Assembly: GCF_039541075.1 (NCBI RefSeq)
Contig: NZ_BAABFN010000002.1
Location: 248,001-312,000, forward strand
Source of the DNA: Compostibacter hankyongensis
Lineage (GTDB): Bacteria > Bacteroidota > Bacteroidia > Chitinophagales > Chitinophagaceae
DNA: 64,000 nucleotides
Reading direction: 5' to 3'
Shown piece by piece: positions 8,842-17,880 of this stretch. A program made the position numbers and the translations under genes. Position 1 is the stretch's first letter, and the number at the start of each line of letters is the position of its first letter. The notes under the pieces were generated by a model. It did no database searches, was not told the DNA's origin, and saw only the letters and a list, made by a program, of their open reading frames with translations.

Positions 8842-9852
8842 ATGAAGCAATACGCAGGAAAGATTCTCAAGTTTATATTGTTCTTCGGACTGGGCATCCT
8901 GCTGATCTGGCTGGCGACCTACCAGCTTACTCCTTCGCAGCGGGAAAATATCCGTACCGCATTTTATGAGGCGCATTACTGGGTGCTGGTGCCGGTGCTG
9001 CTGATCGGCGTGGCCAGTCATCTTTTACGGGCCTGGCGCTGGCGGCTGCTGATGTATCCCATGGGTTACCGGCCTTCGCTTTGGAATGTATTTGCCGCCG
9101 TAATGATCGGCTATCTGGCCAACCTGGCCATTCCCAGGATGGGCGAGGTTACTCGCTGCGGCGTGCTGGCGCGCAACGGGAAGATACCCGTAGACCGCCT
9201 GATCGGTACCATGATTGCCGAAAGGGCCGTGGACCTGCTGAGCCTGGCGGTGATCCTGCTGGCGGCCGTAGGCTCGCAGCGCGCTGTGCTGGGCGCTTTT
9301 TTTAATCACAATATCGTCCGGCCGCTTGTCTATCATTTCCGTCCCGGGGCCGATTACCGCGGCATGCTGCTGATCGTTGCAGTAGTAGTGCTGCTGTGCC
9401 TGGGTTACCTGCTTTTACGGCTTTTCAGGGCTACCCGCTGGTACGGTAAGCTGCGCAGCATCCTGCGGGGCATACGCGAAGGCCTGGTATCCCTGGGCCG
9501 GCTGCAGCACAAAAGCTGGTTCTTCCTGTCCACCATCCTGATCTGGATCGCTTATTTCCTGATGATGTATATCGGCTTTCTTGCCCTGGATGATACCGCC
9601 GGGCTGGGTTTGCCGGTGGCGCTGGCGGTGCTGGGCTTCGGGAGCATCGGCATGGTGCTCACCCAGGGCGGCATCGGTGCTTACCAGCTGCTGGTGGCCA
9701 AAACCCTCACCTTGTATGGAATAGCCGAGGGCGTGGGATATGCCTTCGGCTGGATCAGCTGGCTGGCCCAGACCCTGCTCATCGTGGTACTGGGGCTCGG
9801 CTGTCTTTCCATTCTGCCTTTCCTGAAACCCGGCCGGCGGGCCAAAGCTTAA
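8842..9852 (+). CDS. Flippase-like / lysylphosphatidylglycerol-synthase transmembrane domain protein
   Basis: The 336-residue integral membrane protein has about seven to eight hydrophobic segments, starting with FILFFGLGILLIWLATY. It contains the family-typical RAWRWRLLMYPMG, NLAIPRMGEVTRC and GSIGMVLTQGGIGAYQ motifs. This is the transmembrane half of the MprF/LPG-synthase superfamily (UPF0104) without the soluble aminoacyl-transfer domain. A lipid-flipping role is inferred from the family. I chose ATG 8842, preceded by GAGGAAGG, over an upstream GTG at 8806. It follows panD by 66 bases and may be co-transcribed with it. Confidence 0.88.
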   Translation: MKQYAGKILKFILFFGLGILLIWLATYQLTPSQRENIRTAFYEAHYWVLVPVLLIGVASHLLRAWRWRLLMYPMGYRPSLWNVFAAVMIGYLANLAIPRMGEVTRCGVLARNGKIPVDRLIGTMIAERAVDLLSLAVILLAAVGSQRAVLGAFFNHNIVRPLVYHFRPGADYRGMLLIVAVVVLLCLGYLLLRLFRATRWYGKLRSILRGIREGLVSLGRLQHKSWFFLSTILIWIAYFLMMYIGFLALDDTAGLGLPVALAVLGFGSIGMVLTQGGIGAYQLLVAKTLTLYGIAEGVGYAFGWISWLAQTLLIVVLGLGCLSILPFLKPGRRAKA

Positions 9853-9916
9853 TGATTTCTTAACATGCCACTGTCTATTTGTTGTTTATCTTAAGGGCTT
9901 ATATTTATTATTGCCT

Positions 9917-11995
9917 ATGGCGCATCAGACCCGGACGACCATTGTAAGGGATATCAGCTGGCTTTCTTTTAATGCCCGCGTATTACAGGAAGCTAAAGAC
10001 GCTTCCGTACCGCTTCATGAACGTATCCGCTTCCTGGGTATCTTTTCCAATAACCTCGATGAGTTTTTCCGGGTACGGGTGGCTACGCTGAAAAGAATGG
10101 CGGTGTTCGGGAAAACGGCACGTATGCACCTGGAGCATAATCCCGTCCAGATACTGGAAGACATACAGCAGACCGTCATCCGCCAACAACAGGAGTTTTC
10201 GAAGATATGGAAGCAGATCGTGCAGGAGCTCCGGCAGGAAAAGATCTATCTGCGGCAGGAAGGGCACCTCACGCGCCGGCAGCAGCAGTTTATCCTCGAC
10301 TACTTCAACGAGGAGATCCGCTCCAACATCATTCCGCTGATGATCGAAAGCATACCCGCCTTTCCCCACCTGCGCGACAAATCCATCTACCTGGCCACGG
10401 TGCTGGCCAAAAAAGACCAGTCGGTCAGGCAGGCCTATGCGCTGATAGAGATACCCACGGATGTTTTCCCGCGCTTTATCCTGCTGCCTTCGCAGCGGGG
10501 CGAAAGAAATGTGATCCTGCTGGAAGACGTCATCCGGTTCTGCCTCCCTACCCTCTTCTCTTATTTCGGTTACGACCAGTTTTCGGCCCATGTCATCAAG
10601 GTTACCCGCGACGCGGAGCTGGACATCGATAATGATATTGCCACCAACCTGATACCCGAGATGGAGAAGGCGCTGAAGAACCGGAAAAAGGGGAAGCCCG
10701 TGCGTTTTATCTACGACCGCAACATCAGCCCCCACCTCCTCGAATACCTCATCCGCCGGATGAACCTTACCCGGAAGGACAACCTGATACCGGGCGACAG
10801 GATCCATAATTTCAAAGACTTTATGGATTTTCCGGAACAGGTGTTCGGCAGCGGGCAGACCAGCGCCCGGCGGAAAAGCTTTGTACATCCCCTTCTGGCC
10901 AACACAGCCAGCATACAACAGGTCATCCGCGAGCAGGATGTGCTGCTGAGCTTTCCTTATCACACCTTTAATTCCATCGTGGATCTGCTGCGGGAAGCCG
11001 CTATTGACCCGCATGTGGTCAGCATCAAGATCACCGCCTACAGGCTGGCCCGGCGCTCAAAGGTGATCAACGCGCTCATCAATGCCGTACGGAACGGCAA
11101 GCAGGTCACGGTAGTGCTGGAGCTCCGCGCCCGTTTTGATGAGGAGGCCAACCTGCAGTGGAAGACCCGGCTTGAGGAGGAAGGAGTACGCGTCTTTATC
11201 GGCATCCCCCACATGAAAGTGCATGCCAAGATCTGCGTGATCAAAAAGCGGGTGGACGGCAAAACCCTGCAGTACGGATTTGTCAGCACGGGCAACCTGA
11301 ACGAGAAAACGGCCGCCTATTACTGCGATCACTGTCTGCTGACCGCCCGCCGGAATATTATGGCCGATATCAACCGTATCTTTTCCTATGTGGAGCATCC
11401 CGGTCATCCGCAGCATTATCTGCATGACTGCAAAACACTGCTGGTGAGTCCCTACAATATCCGGAAGTACTTTCAGAAAGCTATTGACAAGGAGATAAAG
11501 GCCGCCAAACAGGGCAAGCCCGCGCTCATCATCCTGAAGCTAAACTCGCTTTCGGATGAGAAGCTGATCCAGAAGCTGTATGAAGCCGCCGCCTCGGGGG
11601 TGGAGATCCGGCTCATCGTAAGGGGCATCTGCTGCGCCTATACGCAGCACAAAAAGCAAGAGTATAACATCCACGCCGTAAGCATCGTTGACGAATACCT
11701 GGAGCATTCCCGCATCTTTTATTTTCATAACGAAGGGCACTCCCGATGCTACATCTCTTCGGCGGATTGGATGGTGCGTAACCTGGATCACCGTGTGGAG
11801 GTGGTGGTGCCGGTGGCCCATCCCGAGAGCAAGCAGGAGCTTTACGATATACTGAATACACAGCTGGCGGACAATACCAAGGCGCGCCTGTTGGATAATA
11901 AGCAGCAAAATGACTACTTTCGCAGTAAGGGAAAAATGATCAGGTCGCAGGAAGACACCTACCGACTGCTGAAACAGAAGAAGTATTTGTTGTGA
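9917..11995 (+). CDS. ppk1: Polyphosphate kinase 1
   Basis: PPK1 reversibly transfers the ATP gamma-phosphate to polyphosphate. The 692-residue product has the N-terminal SWLSFNARVLQEA domain, the NNLDEFFRVRV segment and the catalytic PLD-like half, with HMKVHAKICVI near residue 435 (the His that is phosphorylated in the family) and a second HxxxH-type region around YISSADWMVRNLDHRVE. The ATG at 9917 was preferred to a TTG six bases earlier. The stop overlaps the start of ppx by 4 bases (GTGA), so synthesis of the polymerase and the degrading enzyme is probably translationally coupled. Confidence 0.97.
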   Translation: MAHQTRTTIVRDISWLSFNARVLQEAKDASVPLHERIRFLGIFSNNLDEFFRVRVATLKRMAVFGKTARMHLEHNPVQILEDIQQTVIRQQQEFSKIWKQIVQELRQEKIYLRQEGHLTRRQQQFILDYFNEEIRSNIIPLMIESIPAFPHLRDKSIYLATVLAKKDQSVRQAYALIEIPTDVFPRFILLPSQRGERNVILLEDVIRFCLPTLFSYFGYDQFSAHVIKVTRDAELDIDNDIATNLIPEMEKALKNRKKGKPVRFIYDRNISPHLLEYLIRRMNLTRKDNLIPGDRIHNFKDFMDFPEQVFGSGQTSARRKSFVHPLLANTASIQQVIREQDVLLSFPYHTFNSIVDLLREAAIDPHVVSIKITAYRLARRSKVINALINAVRNGKQVTVVLELRARFDEEANLQWKTRLEEEGVRVFIGIPHMKVHAKICVIKKRVDGKTLQYGFVSTGNLNEKTAAYYCDHCLLTARRNIMADINRIFSYVEHPGHPQHYLHDCKTLLVSPYNIRKYFQKAIDKEIKAAKQGKPALIILKLNSLSDEKLIQKLYEAAASGVEIRLIVRGICCAYTQHKKQEYNIHAVSIVDEYLEHSRIFYFHNEGHSRCYISSADWMVRNLDHRVEVVVPVAHPESKQELYDILNTQLADNTKARLLDNKQQNDYFRSKGKMIRSQEDTYRLLKQKKYLL

Positions 11996-12891
11996 AGTTA
12001 GCCGCCATAGATATCGGGTCGAACGCCGCCCGTCTGTTGATTGCCGAATCCGAACACTCCGATGCAGGAGCTGTTTCCTTCAATAAGGTTATCCTGGTGC
12101 GGGTACCGCTCCGTCTGGGTTTTGATGTATTCCGGGAAGGCGGGCTTTCTACAGAAAAAGCCACGGCTTTCCTGAAGACGGTCATGGCCTATAAGCTGCT
12201 GCTGGAGGTATACGGTGTAAAGCACCTGAAAGCCTGCGCCACCTCGGCCATGCGCGACGCCCGCAACGGAACGGCCCTCCTGGAGCAGGCCAGGGCAGAG
12301 ACCGGCATAGACATACAGCTGATCAGCGGGCAGGAAGAAGCCGGCTATATCTACGAAAACCATATCGCCGAGCAGCTGGAAAAAAACAAAGCCTATCTCT
12401 ATATCGACGTGGGCGGAGGCAGCACCGAGCTTACCCTGTTCAGCAAGGAAAAGATGAGCGCAAGGGCCTCCTTTAATATCGGTACCATCCGTCTGCTCGA
12501 AAAACAGGTGCCCGACGATGAATGGGAAAAGATGAAAACCTTTGTGAAGCAATCGGTGCCGGCCAAGGAAAAGGTGATCGCCATCGGCTCCGGAGGCAAC
12601 ATCAACAAGGTATTCTCCCTCTCCGGCCGCAAGCCGGGCAAGTCCCTCAGCCTGGAGCTGCTGAAGGACTATTACAAGGAGCTGGGCAGCGTTTCTGCGG
12701 AAGAGCGGATGCATTACTATGCGCTTCGTCCCGACCGCGCCGATGTGATCGTACCCGCCCTGCAGATATACGTTTCGGTAATGAAGTGGGCCGATGCCGA
12801 CGAAATCTATGTGCCCCGCATCGGCCTGGTAGACGGTCTCATCCAGGCGCTGTACCGTGAGGTCGGCGGCGAGGCGCCGGCGGAGCAGTAG
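11992..12891 (+). CDS. ppx: Ppx/GppA-type exopolyphosphatase
   Basis: This 299-residue member of the ASKHA phosphatases has AAIDIGSNAARLLI at its N-terminus (phosphate 1 loop), ACATSAMRDARNG and IDVGGGSTELTLF (phosphate 2 loop). It is expected to hydrolyse polyphosphate, or pppGpp, from the chain end. It starts with GTG at 11992 inside the ppk1 stop codon. It lacks the C-terminal HD-type region of the E. coli enzyme and so is a short form, as in many Bacteroidota. It converges on the next gene across only 8 bases. Confidence 0.93.
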   Translation: MKLAAIDIGSNAARLLIAESEHSDAGAVSFNKVILVRVPLRLGFDVFREGGLSTEKATAFLKTVMAYKLLLEVYGVKHLKACATSAMRDARNGTALLEQARAETGIDIQLISGQEEAGYIYENHIAEQLEKNKAYLYIDVGGGSTELTLFSKEKMSARASFNIGTIRLLEKQVPDDEWEKMKTFVKQSVPAKEKVIAIGSGGNINKVFSLSGRKPGKSLSLELLKDYYKELGSVSAEERMHYYALRPDRADVIVPALQIYVSVMKWADADEIYVPRIGLVDGLIQALYREVGGEAPAEQ

Positions 12892-12899
12892 ACCGTTTC

Positions 12900-15197
12900 C
12901 TATTTCCCTCCATGCTGCCCCAGCAGCTGCTCACGCACATAAGCACAGTCCAGCACTTTCTCCACCAGGTCCTGTGGGGTATAATAATACTGGTTGGAAG
13001 CTTCAAATCCGATCCGTGCATCGGCACGCGTGATGCCGTAAAGCTCGCGGGCAAAGGTGATCTCCCGGTCCAGTACCCTGCCAAGATGTTTTTTCAGCCG
13101 TTCTTTTGCCGCTGCCGGCAACGGCTCACCCAACAGGCTGTCCCGCTCCATGACAAAACGTGCCTGGTTCGCCACCGATGCAAAATGCAGATAGGCCGCC
13201 CTGGCGATGAACAGATCGCGGGCGGCGGTCTGCTGTTTATCCCGGTCGGAACTTTTCACCGCCTTGTCCAGGTAAGTCAGCCCGGACAGCCAGCCTTCCG
13301 CGACCCGATCGAACTGCGTAATAAATATAGTATCCGGATAGTTGCTTCTCCAGCTTTTCAGGTCATCGTAGGGAAAGCCCACCATCGTGGCATGATAACC
13401 TGTAGGCCGGGCAAACAGCAGGTTGGCAGGTCCTACTTGCTGCGGACCCATATACAGGCCGCCCGCGCTATAGGGAAACTGCCGGAAAGCCTGACTGAAA
13501 GCGGTCCAGGCTTTTCGCGCCCAGGGGGCTGCATCTTTTCCGTAGCGTTGGGCAGCCAGCGTGTCGAGTACCCGGCCGGGGTCTGCTCCCGGGTTCACGG
13601 AGAAGGCCTGCGCTATTTCGAGATTGGGTGAAGGATAGCCGCCCAGGGACCAGCTCAGCATCTGCCCGTCCACATGCGCGGCCGCCAGTCTGGACAGATG
13701 TTCGGCGATCAGGTCCATGACGGGAAGCCAGGGCACCGCCGACAATTCCCAGGAATTATTGAGCTGTACCTTGGCCACGGTTTTCAAACCCGCCGCCTTG
13801 GCCATGGCCCAATGGCTCATGGCCCTTGGTCCGGGGCCTGCCACCGAAATGGAATACTCCCCTACCGCTGATCTGACGCCGCCCCGCTCGAAAGTTTTGG
13901 CCCATTCGCTTACCGACATAAACCAAACGGACTTGGGCAGCTTGCGGATTATTTCCGCGGCGTACCGGTCATTCCATCCCCAGTCCCATATGATGACCTT
14001 TGCTTCCGGATTACCCTGATGTACCCCGCGTTCGATGGCCGTGTTGACTTCCGCGATAATATCCGCATAGCTGCGTTTGCTGCAGCGCGGGCAACCTGCC
14101 TGTCCGCCATGCGAAGCGCAGCTGGTGAGGTTTTCCGATCCGGTAATCGTAAATACGCCGCCCAGGCCGGGAACATGCCGGAACACATAGGCGAGCGACC
14201 CGGTGATCCGGTCTCTTACTTTCGGATTACTGGTACACAGGGTCACCAGGTCCCCTTCCCTGACCCCGGCCATATCCGGCCTTTTTTTGAAGAAGGCGGC
14301 AGGCATGGCTCTCGGCTCATTCATGTAGAGGTATACTTTTATGCCGTACTGTGCAGCCCTTTTTACGATGTTCGTCAGCGTGGCAAGCCGTTGCGCTGCG
14401 CCTTTGCCATATTCGGGAAAATCAGGACCTCCGGGCGCCAGCTGATTCAGCACTACATGCATCCATATACCGTTGATCCCTTTGCCGGCCAGCCGGGCCA
14501 GCAATCCGTCCGGATACGGATTCAGGGAAGTATCCACAAGCGGATCGCCAAAAACACCGAAGTAAGAGTAAATAAAACGCAGCCCTTCTTGGTTCGTAAG
14601 GACAGTGCCGGGGGGCATCCGGAAACCTTCCAGCTCGGTGATAAAATGAAACCGCTGCTCGGCAGGCTGATCACGCATTTTTCCAAAATAATGCTGTACC
14701 AACCTTCTCATTTGCCTGAGCCGTTCGTTGGTTTTGTGGTCGGGCGGCGTATAATGTACCGGTGTGCAGTGCGGCTTCAGCCCTCCGAGCTTGGTGAACA
14801 GAAAGTCATCCTCTCTCAGGGCCACAGCCAGGTCCCCCTCCGTCATATCCAGCAGCGTAAGCAGCTGACTGTAGGGCAGCAGATGCCAGTTGCGCCTGAT
14901 CACGGTGATGTAAGCTTTCTTTTTAAAATCCGGTGGAACGGCAATGGCGGGCGGAAGACCCATGGCAGCGGCCATCTCTCCGACCGTCTGTTCGAGGCAG
15001 CCCAGTGTTTTCGCGATACGCGCAGGGTTGACCAGGTTCCAGTTGCGCCACACGACGGCATAGGCTTTATCCGGGAAATAATTAAAGGCAATGGCTTCCG
15101 GATGATTTCCCGTGGGAAGCGATTCCTGTGCCCGTGCCGGCCGGTCTCCCAGCGACAGCAGCATAAATACGATAAAAAACAGTTTTTCTCTGCGCAT
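12900..15197 (-). CDS. Secreted TIM-barrel glycosidase-like protein of unclassified family, with duplicated N-terminal helical motif
   Basis: The 765-residue protein has a signal peptide cut near RARAQ (residue 24). Residues ~47-80 and ~96-131 are two copies of one helical unit, with the shared pattern V-[WI]-R-x-NW-x-L-x-P and then LxxxxxxxGxxxAxA; the second copy includes RRNWHLLPYSQLL. The rest looks like a TIM barrel: NGIWMHVVLNQLAP, IKVYLYMNEPRA, GGVFTITGSE, VIIWDWGWND and QLNNSWE occur in beta/alpha order. Cys360, His363, Cys369 and Cys372 (TSCASHGGQAGCPRC) could bind a metal. Glu355 in TGSE is one candidate acid. I recall similar hypothetical proteins in Bacteroidota but can name no family. 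It sits alone, convergent with ppx. Confidence 0.75.
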   Translation of the reverse strand: MRREKLFFIVFMLLSLGDRPARAQESLPTGNHPEAIAFNYFPDKAYAVVWRNWNLVNPARIAKTLGCLEQTVGEMAAAMGLPPAIAVPPDFKKKAYITVIRRNWHLLPYSQLLTLLDMTEGDLAVALREDDFLFTKLGGLKPHCTPVHYTPPDHKTNERLRQMRRLVQHYFGKMRDQPAEQRFHFITELEGFRMPPGTVLTNQEGLRFIYSYFGVFGDPLVDTSLNPYPDGLLARLAGKGINGIWMHVVLNQLAPGGPDFPEYGKGAAQRLATLTNIVKRAAQYGIKVYLYMNEPRAMPAAFFKKRPDMAGVREGDLVTLCTSNPKVRDRITGSLAYVFRHVPGLGGVFTITGSENLTSCASHGGQAGCPRCSKRSYADIIAEVNTAIERGVHQGNPEAKVIIWDWGWNDRYAAEIIRKLPKSVWFMSVSEWAKTFERGGVRSAVGEYSISVAGPGPRAMSHWAMAKAAGLKTVAKVQLNNSWELSAVPWLPVMDLIAEHLSRLAAAHVDGQMLSWSLGGYPSPNLEIAQAFSVNPGADPGRVLDTLAAQRYGKDAAPWARKAWTAFSQAFRQFPYSAGGLYMGPQQVGPANLLFARPTGYHATMVGFPYDDLKSWRSNYPDTIFITQFDRVAEGWLSGLTYLDKAVKSSDRDKQQTAARDLFIARAAYLHFASVANQARFVMERDSLLGEPLPAAAKERLKKHLGRVLDREITFARELYGITRADARIGFEASNQYYYTPQDLVEKVLDCAYVREQLLGQHGGK

Positions 15198-15490
15198 GCC
15201 GATGCGTTCCTTTTTATGCCGGTTTTGGCGGCCTTTGGCTTTTGCTTAAATGTCAATAACATGATAAATATAAAATAGAATATCAGAATATGCCCCAAGA
15301 CCGGGTAATGGAAAGTTTCTTACATTCGCTGTAACCGATCGTTAATTGCAGCATATGAAACCGAGCATGATCATACTTACCGCACAGGGGTATGTCAATA
15401 TGCGGGGTTTATTTCGTTCATAATAATAGTCATGGGTCTCGATGCATCTTCGGTGTCATCCGACCCTTAAAAAAGACAAAAAATTAACGG
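15198..15490. other. Intergenic region, divergent
   Basis: About 290 bases between the unclassified TIM-barrel gene (minus) and etfB (plus). It must hold both promoters. The only structure I see is an imperfect inverted repeat at 15434-15466 (GGGTC...GATG against CATC.GACCC), just upstream of etfB. No ORF of substance. Confidence 0.5.
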
Positions 15491-16231
15491 ATGAAACTAT
15501 TGGTCTGTATCAGTAAAACGCCGGATACTACTGCCCGCATTGCCTTTACGGATAACGATACCCGTTTCGACGAAAGCGGGATACAGTTCATCATCAATCC
15601 CTATGATGAATGGTATGCCCTGGTGCGGGCGCTGGAGCTCAAAGAGCAATCGGGCGGCGAGCTGCATATCCTCACCGTCGGCGGAGCCGATACAGAGCCC
15701 ATTATCCGGAAGGCGCTGGCCCTGGGGGGCGACGAGGCCATTCGCATTAATGCGGAAAGCACCGACGGCTTTTTTATCGCCTCGCAGATTGCACCGGTGA
15801 TCAGGGAAGGCGGATACGATCTTGTGCTGACCGGTAAGGAAACCATTGATTACAACGGCTCGGCATTGGGCGGTATGATCGCCGCGCTGTCGGACCTGCC
15901 TTATATCTCCCTGGCCACATCGCTCGACGTCAGCGAAGGAACAGCGACCCTCCGCCGCGAAACGGAAGGCGGGGAGGAAGTCTGTACCGTATCGCTCCCG
16001 GCTGTCGTTTCCTGTATGAAAGGTATGGCGGAGCAGCGTATCCCCAACATGCGGGGCATCATGGCCGCGCGTAGCAAGCCGCTGAAGGTGCTGGAACCTG
16101 TGGCGGCCGATACCCTTACCACCGTGGTATGCTATGAGCAGCCTGCACCCAAGGGCGCTGTGAAAATGATCGACCCGGGTAATGAGGAGGAGCTCGTACG
16201 GCTCCTGCATGAGGAAGCAAAGGTCATCTGA
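15491..16231 (+). CDS. etfB: Electron transfer flavoprotein, beta subunit
   Basis: EtfB (246 residues) pairs with EtfA to carry electrons from acyl-CoA and other dehydrogenases to the quinone pool. It shows the N-terminal LLVCISKTPDTTA strand, the NPYDEWYALVRALELKE adenine-nucleotide region, and the family signature region VLTGKETIDYNGSALGGMIAALSDLPY. The etfA gene follows 20 bases later. Fatty-acid oxidation is the usual partner pathway; none of its enzymes is adjacent. Confidence 0.96.
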   Translation: MKLLVCISKTPDTTARIAFTDNDTRFDESGIQFIINPYDEWYALVRALELKEQSGGELHILTVGGADTEPIIRKALALGGDEAIRINAESTDGFFIASQIAPVIREGGYDLVLTGKETIDYNGSALGGMIAALSDLPYISLATSLDVSEGTATLRRETEGGEEVCTVSLPAVVSCMKGMAEQRIPNMRGIMAARSKPLKVLEPVAADTLTTVVCYEQPAPKGAVKMIDPGNEEELVRLLHEEAKVI

Positions 16232-16251
16232 GAACCGTTTAACCCTGAGCT

Positions 16252-17226
16252 ATGTCTGTACTCCTGTTTGCCGATACCACGCCGGAAGGAAAAATAAAAA
16301 AGAATGTTCTTGAAGCTGTTTGCTATGGTGTGGCGGCGGCTGCCCTGATGAAGACCGAGGCCGTTGCCGTGGCTGCCGGTAATGCATCTGCCGATGCCCT
16401 GAGCGCACTGGGCCGCTACGGTGTGAAGAAAGTCTGGCAGGCGGAGGGCGAAGCTTTTGAACGGTTCGACGGGGACGTATATACGAAGGCGCTGCTCGCT
16501 GCTGCGGCGAAGGAGGATGCTGAGCTTCTCGTGCTGCCGCACAACTTTCACGGCCGGGCGCTTGCCCCCCTGGCCGCTGCCCGCCTCAGGGCCGGGCTGG
16601 TGAGCGGCGCGGTAGCGCTTCCCTTGCTGGAGGACGGCTTTGTCGTGAAGAAAGGCGTTTTTTCCGGAAAGGCCTTTGCCTTTGTCCGCATCGACTCCCC
16701 GAAGAAAGTGATTACCGTAAGCCCGAATGCCTTCCCGGTAAAGGAAGCCGGCGAAGATACCGCTGCAGTGATGCCGCTTGAAGTGCCGGTGAAAGCGGAG
16801 GATATACGCGTAAGGGTGACGTCGGCCGAACAGCTGAGCGGCGCTGTTCCGCTCACCGATGCATCGGTTATCGTCAGCGGCGGCAGGGGACTGAAAGGTC
16901 CGGAAAACTGGCCGCTCCTGGAAGAGCTGGCCGCTGCCCTCGGGGCGGGCCTGGCCTGCTCCCGTCCTGTAGCGGAGGCCGGCTGGCGTCCGCATCATGA
17001 GCATGTGGGACAGACCGGGCTGACCGTTCGCCCGGATCTCTATATGGCTGTCGGTATCTCGGGCGCCATACAGCATTTGGCCGGGGTAAACGGCAGCAAA
17101 TGCATCGTAGCGATCAACAAAGACCCGGATGCGCCTTTCTTCAAAGCTGCCGATTACGGCATCGCCGGCGATGCGTTTGAAGTGCTCCCCCGGCTCACCG
17201 AGGCGGTGAAAAAGTACAAATCCTGA
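16252..17226 (+). CDS. etfA: Electron transfer flavoprotein, alpha subunit
   Basis: EtfA (324 residues) binds the FAD of the heterodimer. The C-terminal FAD domain is clear: VSGGRGLKGPENW, SRPVAEAGWRPHHEHVGQTG, VGISGAIQHLAGV and AINKDPDAPFFKAADYGIAGD. The N-terminal half is the nucleotide-alpha-like domain shared with EtfB. Length is normal. It is co-directional with etfB and followed after 56 bases by the nuclease gene. Confidence 0.97.
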   Translation: MSVLLFADTTPEGKIKKNVLEAVCYGVAAAALMKTEAVAVAAGNASADALSALGRYGVKKVWQAEGEAFERFDGDVYTKALLAAAAKEDAELLVLPHNFHGRALAPLAAARLRAGLVSGAVALPLLEDGFVVKKGVFSGKAFAFVRIDSPKKVITVSPNAFPVKEAGEDTAAVMPLEVPVKAEDIRVRVTSAEQLSGAVPLTDASVIVSGGRGLKGPENWPLLEELAAALGAGLACSRPVAEAGWRPHHEHVGQTGLTVRPDLYMAVGISGAIQHLAGVNGSKCIVAINKDPDAPFFKAADYGIAGDAFEVLPRLTEAVKKYKS

Positions 17227-17282
17227 ACACTTTTTGTTATCTTCACATCTTTAAAGAAAGGAAGCTGTAAGTATTACCTGTT

Positions 17283-17879
17283 ATGCGAAAGATTGAGCTG
17301 GAAATAGTTGCCTTGTCCCATAGCATTACCCAAACCCATTCCTATGCCGTTGTGCTGGGCGAAGTAAACGGCCTCCGTCGCCTCCCTATCGTCATCGGCG
17401 GTTTTGAGGCGCAGGCCATCGCCGTAGCCCTCGAAAAAATGCAACCCAGCCGCCCCCTTACGCATGACCTGGTGAAGAATTTCCTGGATGCTTTCCAGAT
17501 AGAGCTGCGCGAGGTGATCATCAATAATCTCCAGGAAGGCATCTTTTATTCGCAGCTGGTTTGCTTTAATCAGCAGGACGTCATCGAGATCGACTCGAGG
17601 ACCTCGGACGCGCTGGCCCTCGCCGTTCGCTGCGGCTGCCCTATCTATATTTACGAGCATATCCTGGACAGCGCAGGCCTGAGCGTGGAGGAAACGGAGG
17701 CGAAAAAAGAAACCCAGACCGGCGTAAAAACCCAGGCCAAGGAGGGGGATGCCGATTTGCAGAGCCTCAGCCTCGAAGCCCTCAACCAGCTGTTGCAGGA
17801 AGTACTGGAGCAGGAAGATTATATCCGGGCCATCTCCATCCGTGACGAAATCAACAGCCGCAAGAAGGGGAAAAGATAA
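17283..17879 (+). CDS. Bifunctional nuclease family protein (DUF151) with UVR-like C-terminus
   Basis: The 198-residue protein matches DUF151: RLPIVIGGFEAQAIAVALE near the N-terminus, RPLTHDL, and SRTSDALALAVRCGCPIY. Some family members have RNase and DNase activity. The C-terminus (ALNQLLQEVLEQEDYIRAISIRDEI) resembles a UVR coiled-coil motif. Between the two is a charged linker. The stop is one base before the ispE ATG, so the two are translated from one message. Confidence 0.9.
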   Translation: MRKIELEIVALSHSITQTHSYAVVLGEVNGLRRLPIVIGGFEAQAIAVALEKMQPSRPLTHDLVKNFLDAFQIELREVIINNLQEGIFYSQLVCFNQQDVIEIDSRTSDALALAVRCGCPIYIYEHILDSAGLSVEETEAKKETQTGVKTQAKEGDADLQSLSLEALNQLLQEVLEQEDYIRAISIRDEINSRKKGKR

Positions 17880-17880
17880 T

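Noticed and set aside
14019..15278. A 419-codon open frame antisense to the unclassified TIM-barrel gene
   Set aside because: The minus-strand protein has a signal peptide, repeats and barrel strands; the plus-strand frame has none.
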